From Acinetobacter sp. NIPH 2100 (GTDB lineage Bacteria; Pseudomonadota; Gammaproteobacteria; Pseudomonadales; Moraxellaceae): a stretch of DNA of 64,000 bases. The translations under genes and the position numbers were made by a program. Every line of letters begins with the position of its first letter. The stretch's first letter is position 1. The notes under the pieces are model-generated. The model searched no databases. It saw nothing but the letters and a program-made list of their open reading frames with translations, and had not been told where the DNA came from. Location of the stretch: the NCBI RefSeq assembly GCF_000369805.1, contig NZ_KB850224.1, positions 2,040,262-2,104,261 of the forward strand. Reading direction: 5' to 3'. This document shows, piece by piece, positions 63,952 through 64,000 of the stretch.

Positions 63952-64000
63952 TTTTCAATTCCTTTGGACTGACCTTCTTCGCAGTCCTATCATTTATTTG

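Overview
The window is chromosomal DNA of an Acinetobacter-type gammaproteobacterium. The right third carries the pyrG-kdsA-eno-ftsB-ispD block and other genes with Acinetobacter-like protein sequences and order. The left two thirds is a lambda-type siphovirus prophage that begins beyond position 1 and ends near 41.66 kb.

Prophage, left to right. 1-3.2 kb: tail-tip genes (J-like, NlpC/P60-like, DUF1833, minor tail). 3.3-7.7 kb: an insertion inside the tail operon with exported proteins, an L,D-transpeptidase, and an immunity region laid out like P22 immI (Rha/KilAC antirepressor plus a 40-aa ribbon-helix-helix protein on one strand, a divergent Arc/Mnt-like repressor on the other, three palindromes between). 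7.8-26.5 kb: tape measure, G/GT chaperones with a lambda-type GGGAAAG slippery site, tail tube, tail fibre-like protein, terminator and connector proteins, capsid, scaffold, minor head protein, portal, and both terminase subunits, all leftward. 26.5-30.4 kb: a metallopeptidase and an A+T-rich accessory block (membrane protein, DUF2971). 30.5-34.2 kb: leftward early genes (Q-like, DUF1064, HNH, replication protein with iteron-like repeats inside its gene, CII, Cro). 34.3 kb: CI repressor, rightward. 35.0-38.4 kb: a three-gene cassette that looks like an ABC three-component (ABC-3C) defence system, lying between CI and the PL-like promoter. 38.5-41.5 kb: PL operon (small membrane protein, ERF annealase, Xis-like, integrase). 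No holin or endolysin is visible; the lysis genes presumably lie past the left edge.

The same 17-bp operator, ATTACC-N5-GGTAAT, occurs at the Cro promoter, in variant form at the CI promoter, and at the PL-like promoter 4 kb away, so CI probably controls both arms as in lambda. Just beyond int, a 48-codon 5' fragment of a uracil-DNA glycosylase family gene breaks off, marking the probable attachment site.

Host part, 41.9-64 kb: LysE exporter and AraC regulator; LLM flavin oxidoreductase; DUF2867 protein; a ZnuD-like TonB receptor under a 26-bp perfect palindrome that looks like a Zur box; a sulfur module (persulfide dioxygenase-like MBL protein with PmpA/PmpB-like YeeE/YedE proteins); a DUF6438 lipoprotein; ispD, ftsB, eno, kdsA, pyrG; a Pro/Glu-rich lipoprotein; YheT-like and SGNH hydrolases; an NTF2-like protein; 2,4-dienoyl-CoA reductase divergent from a PadR regulator and alpha/beta hydrolase, with two palindromes between; and a class I DAHP synthase. 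No rRNA, tRNA, CRISPR array or insertion sequence was recognised.
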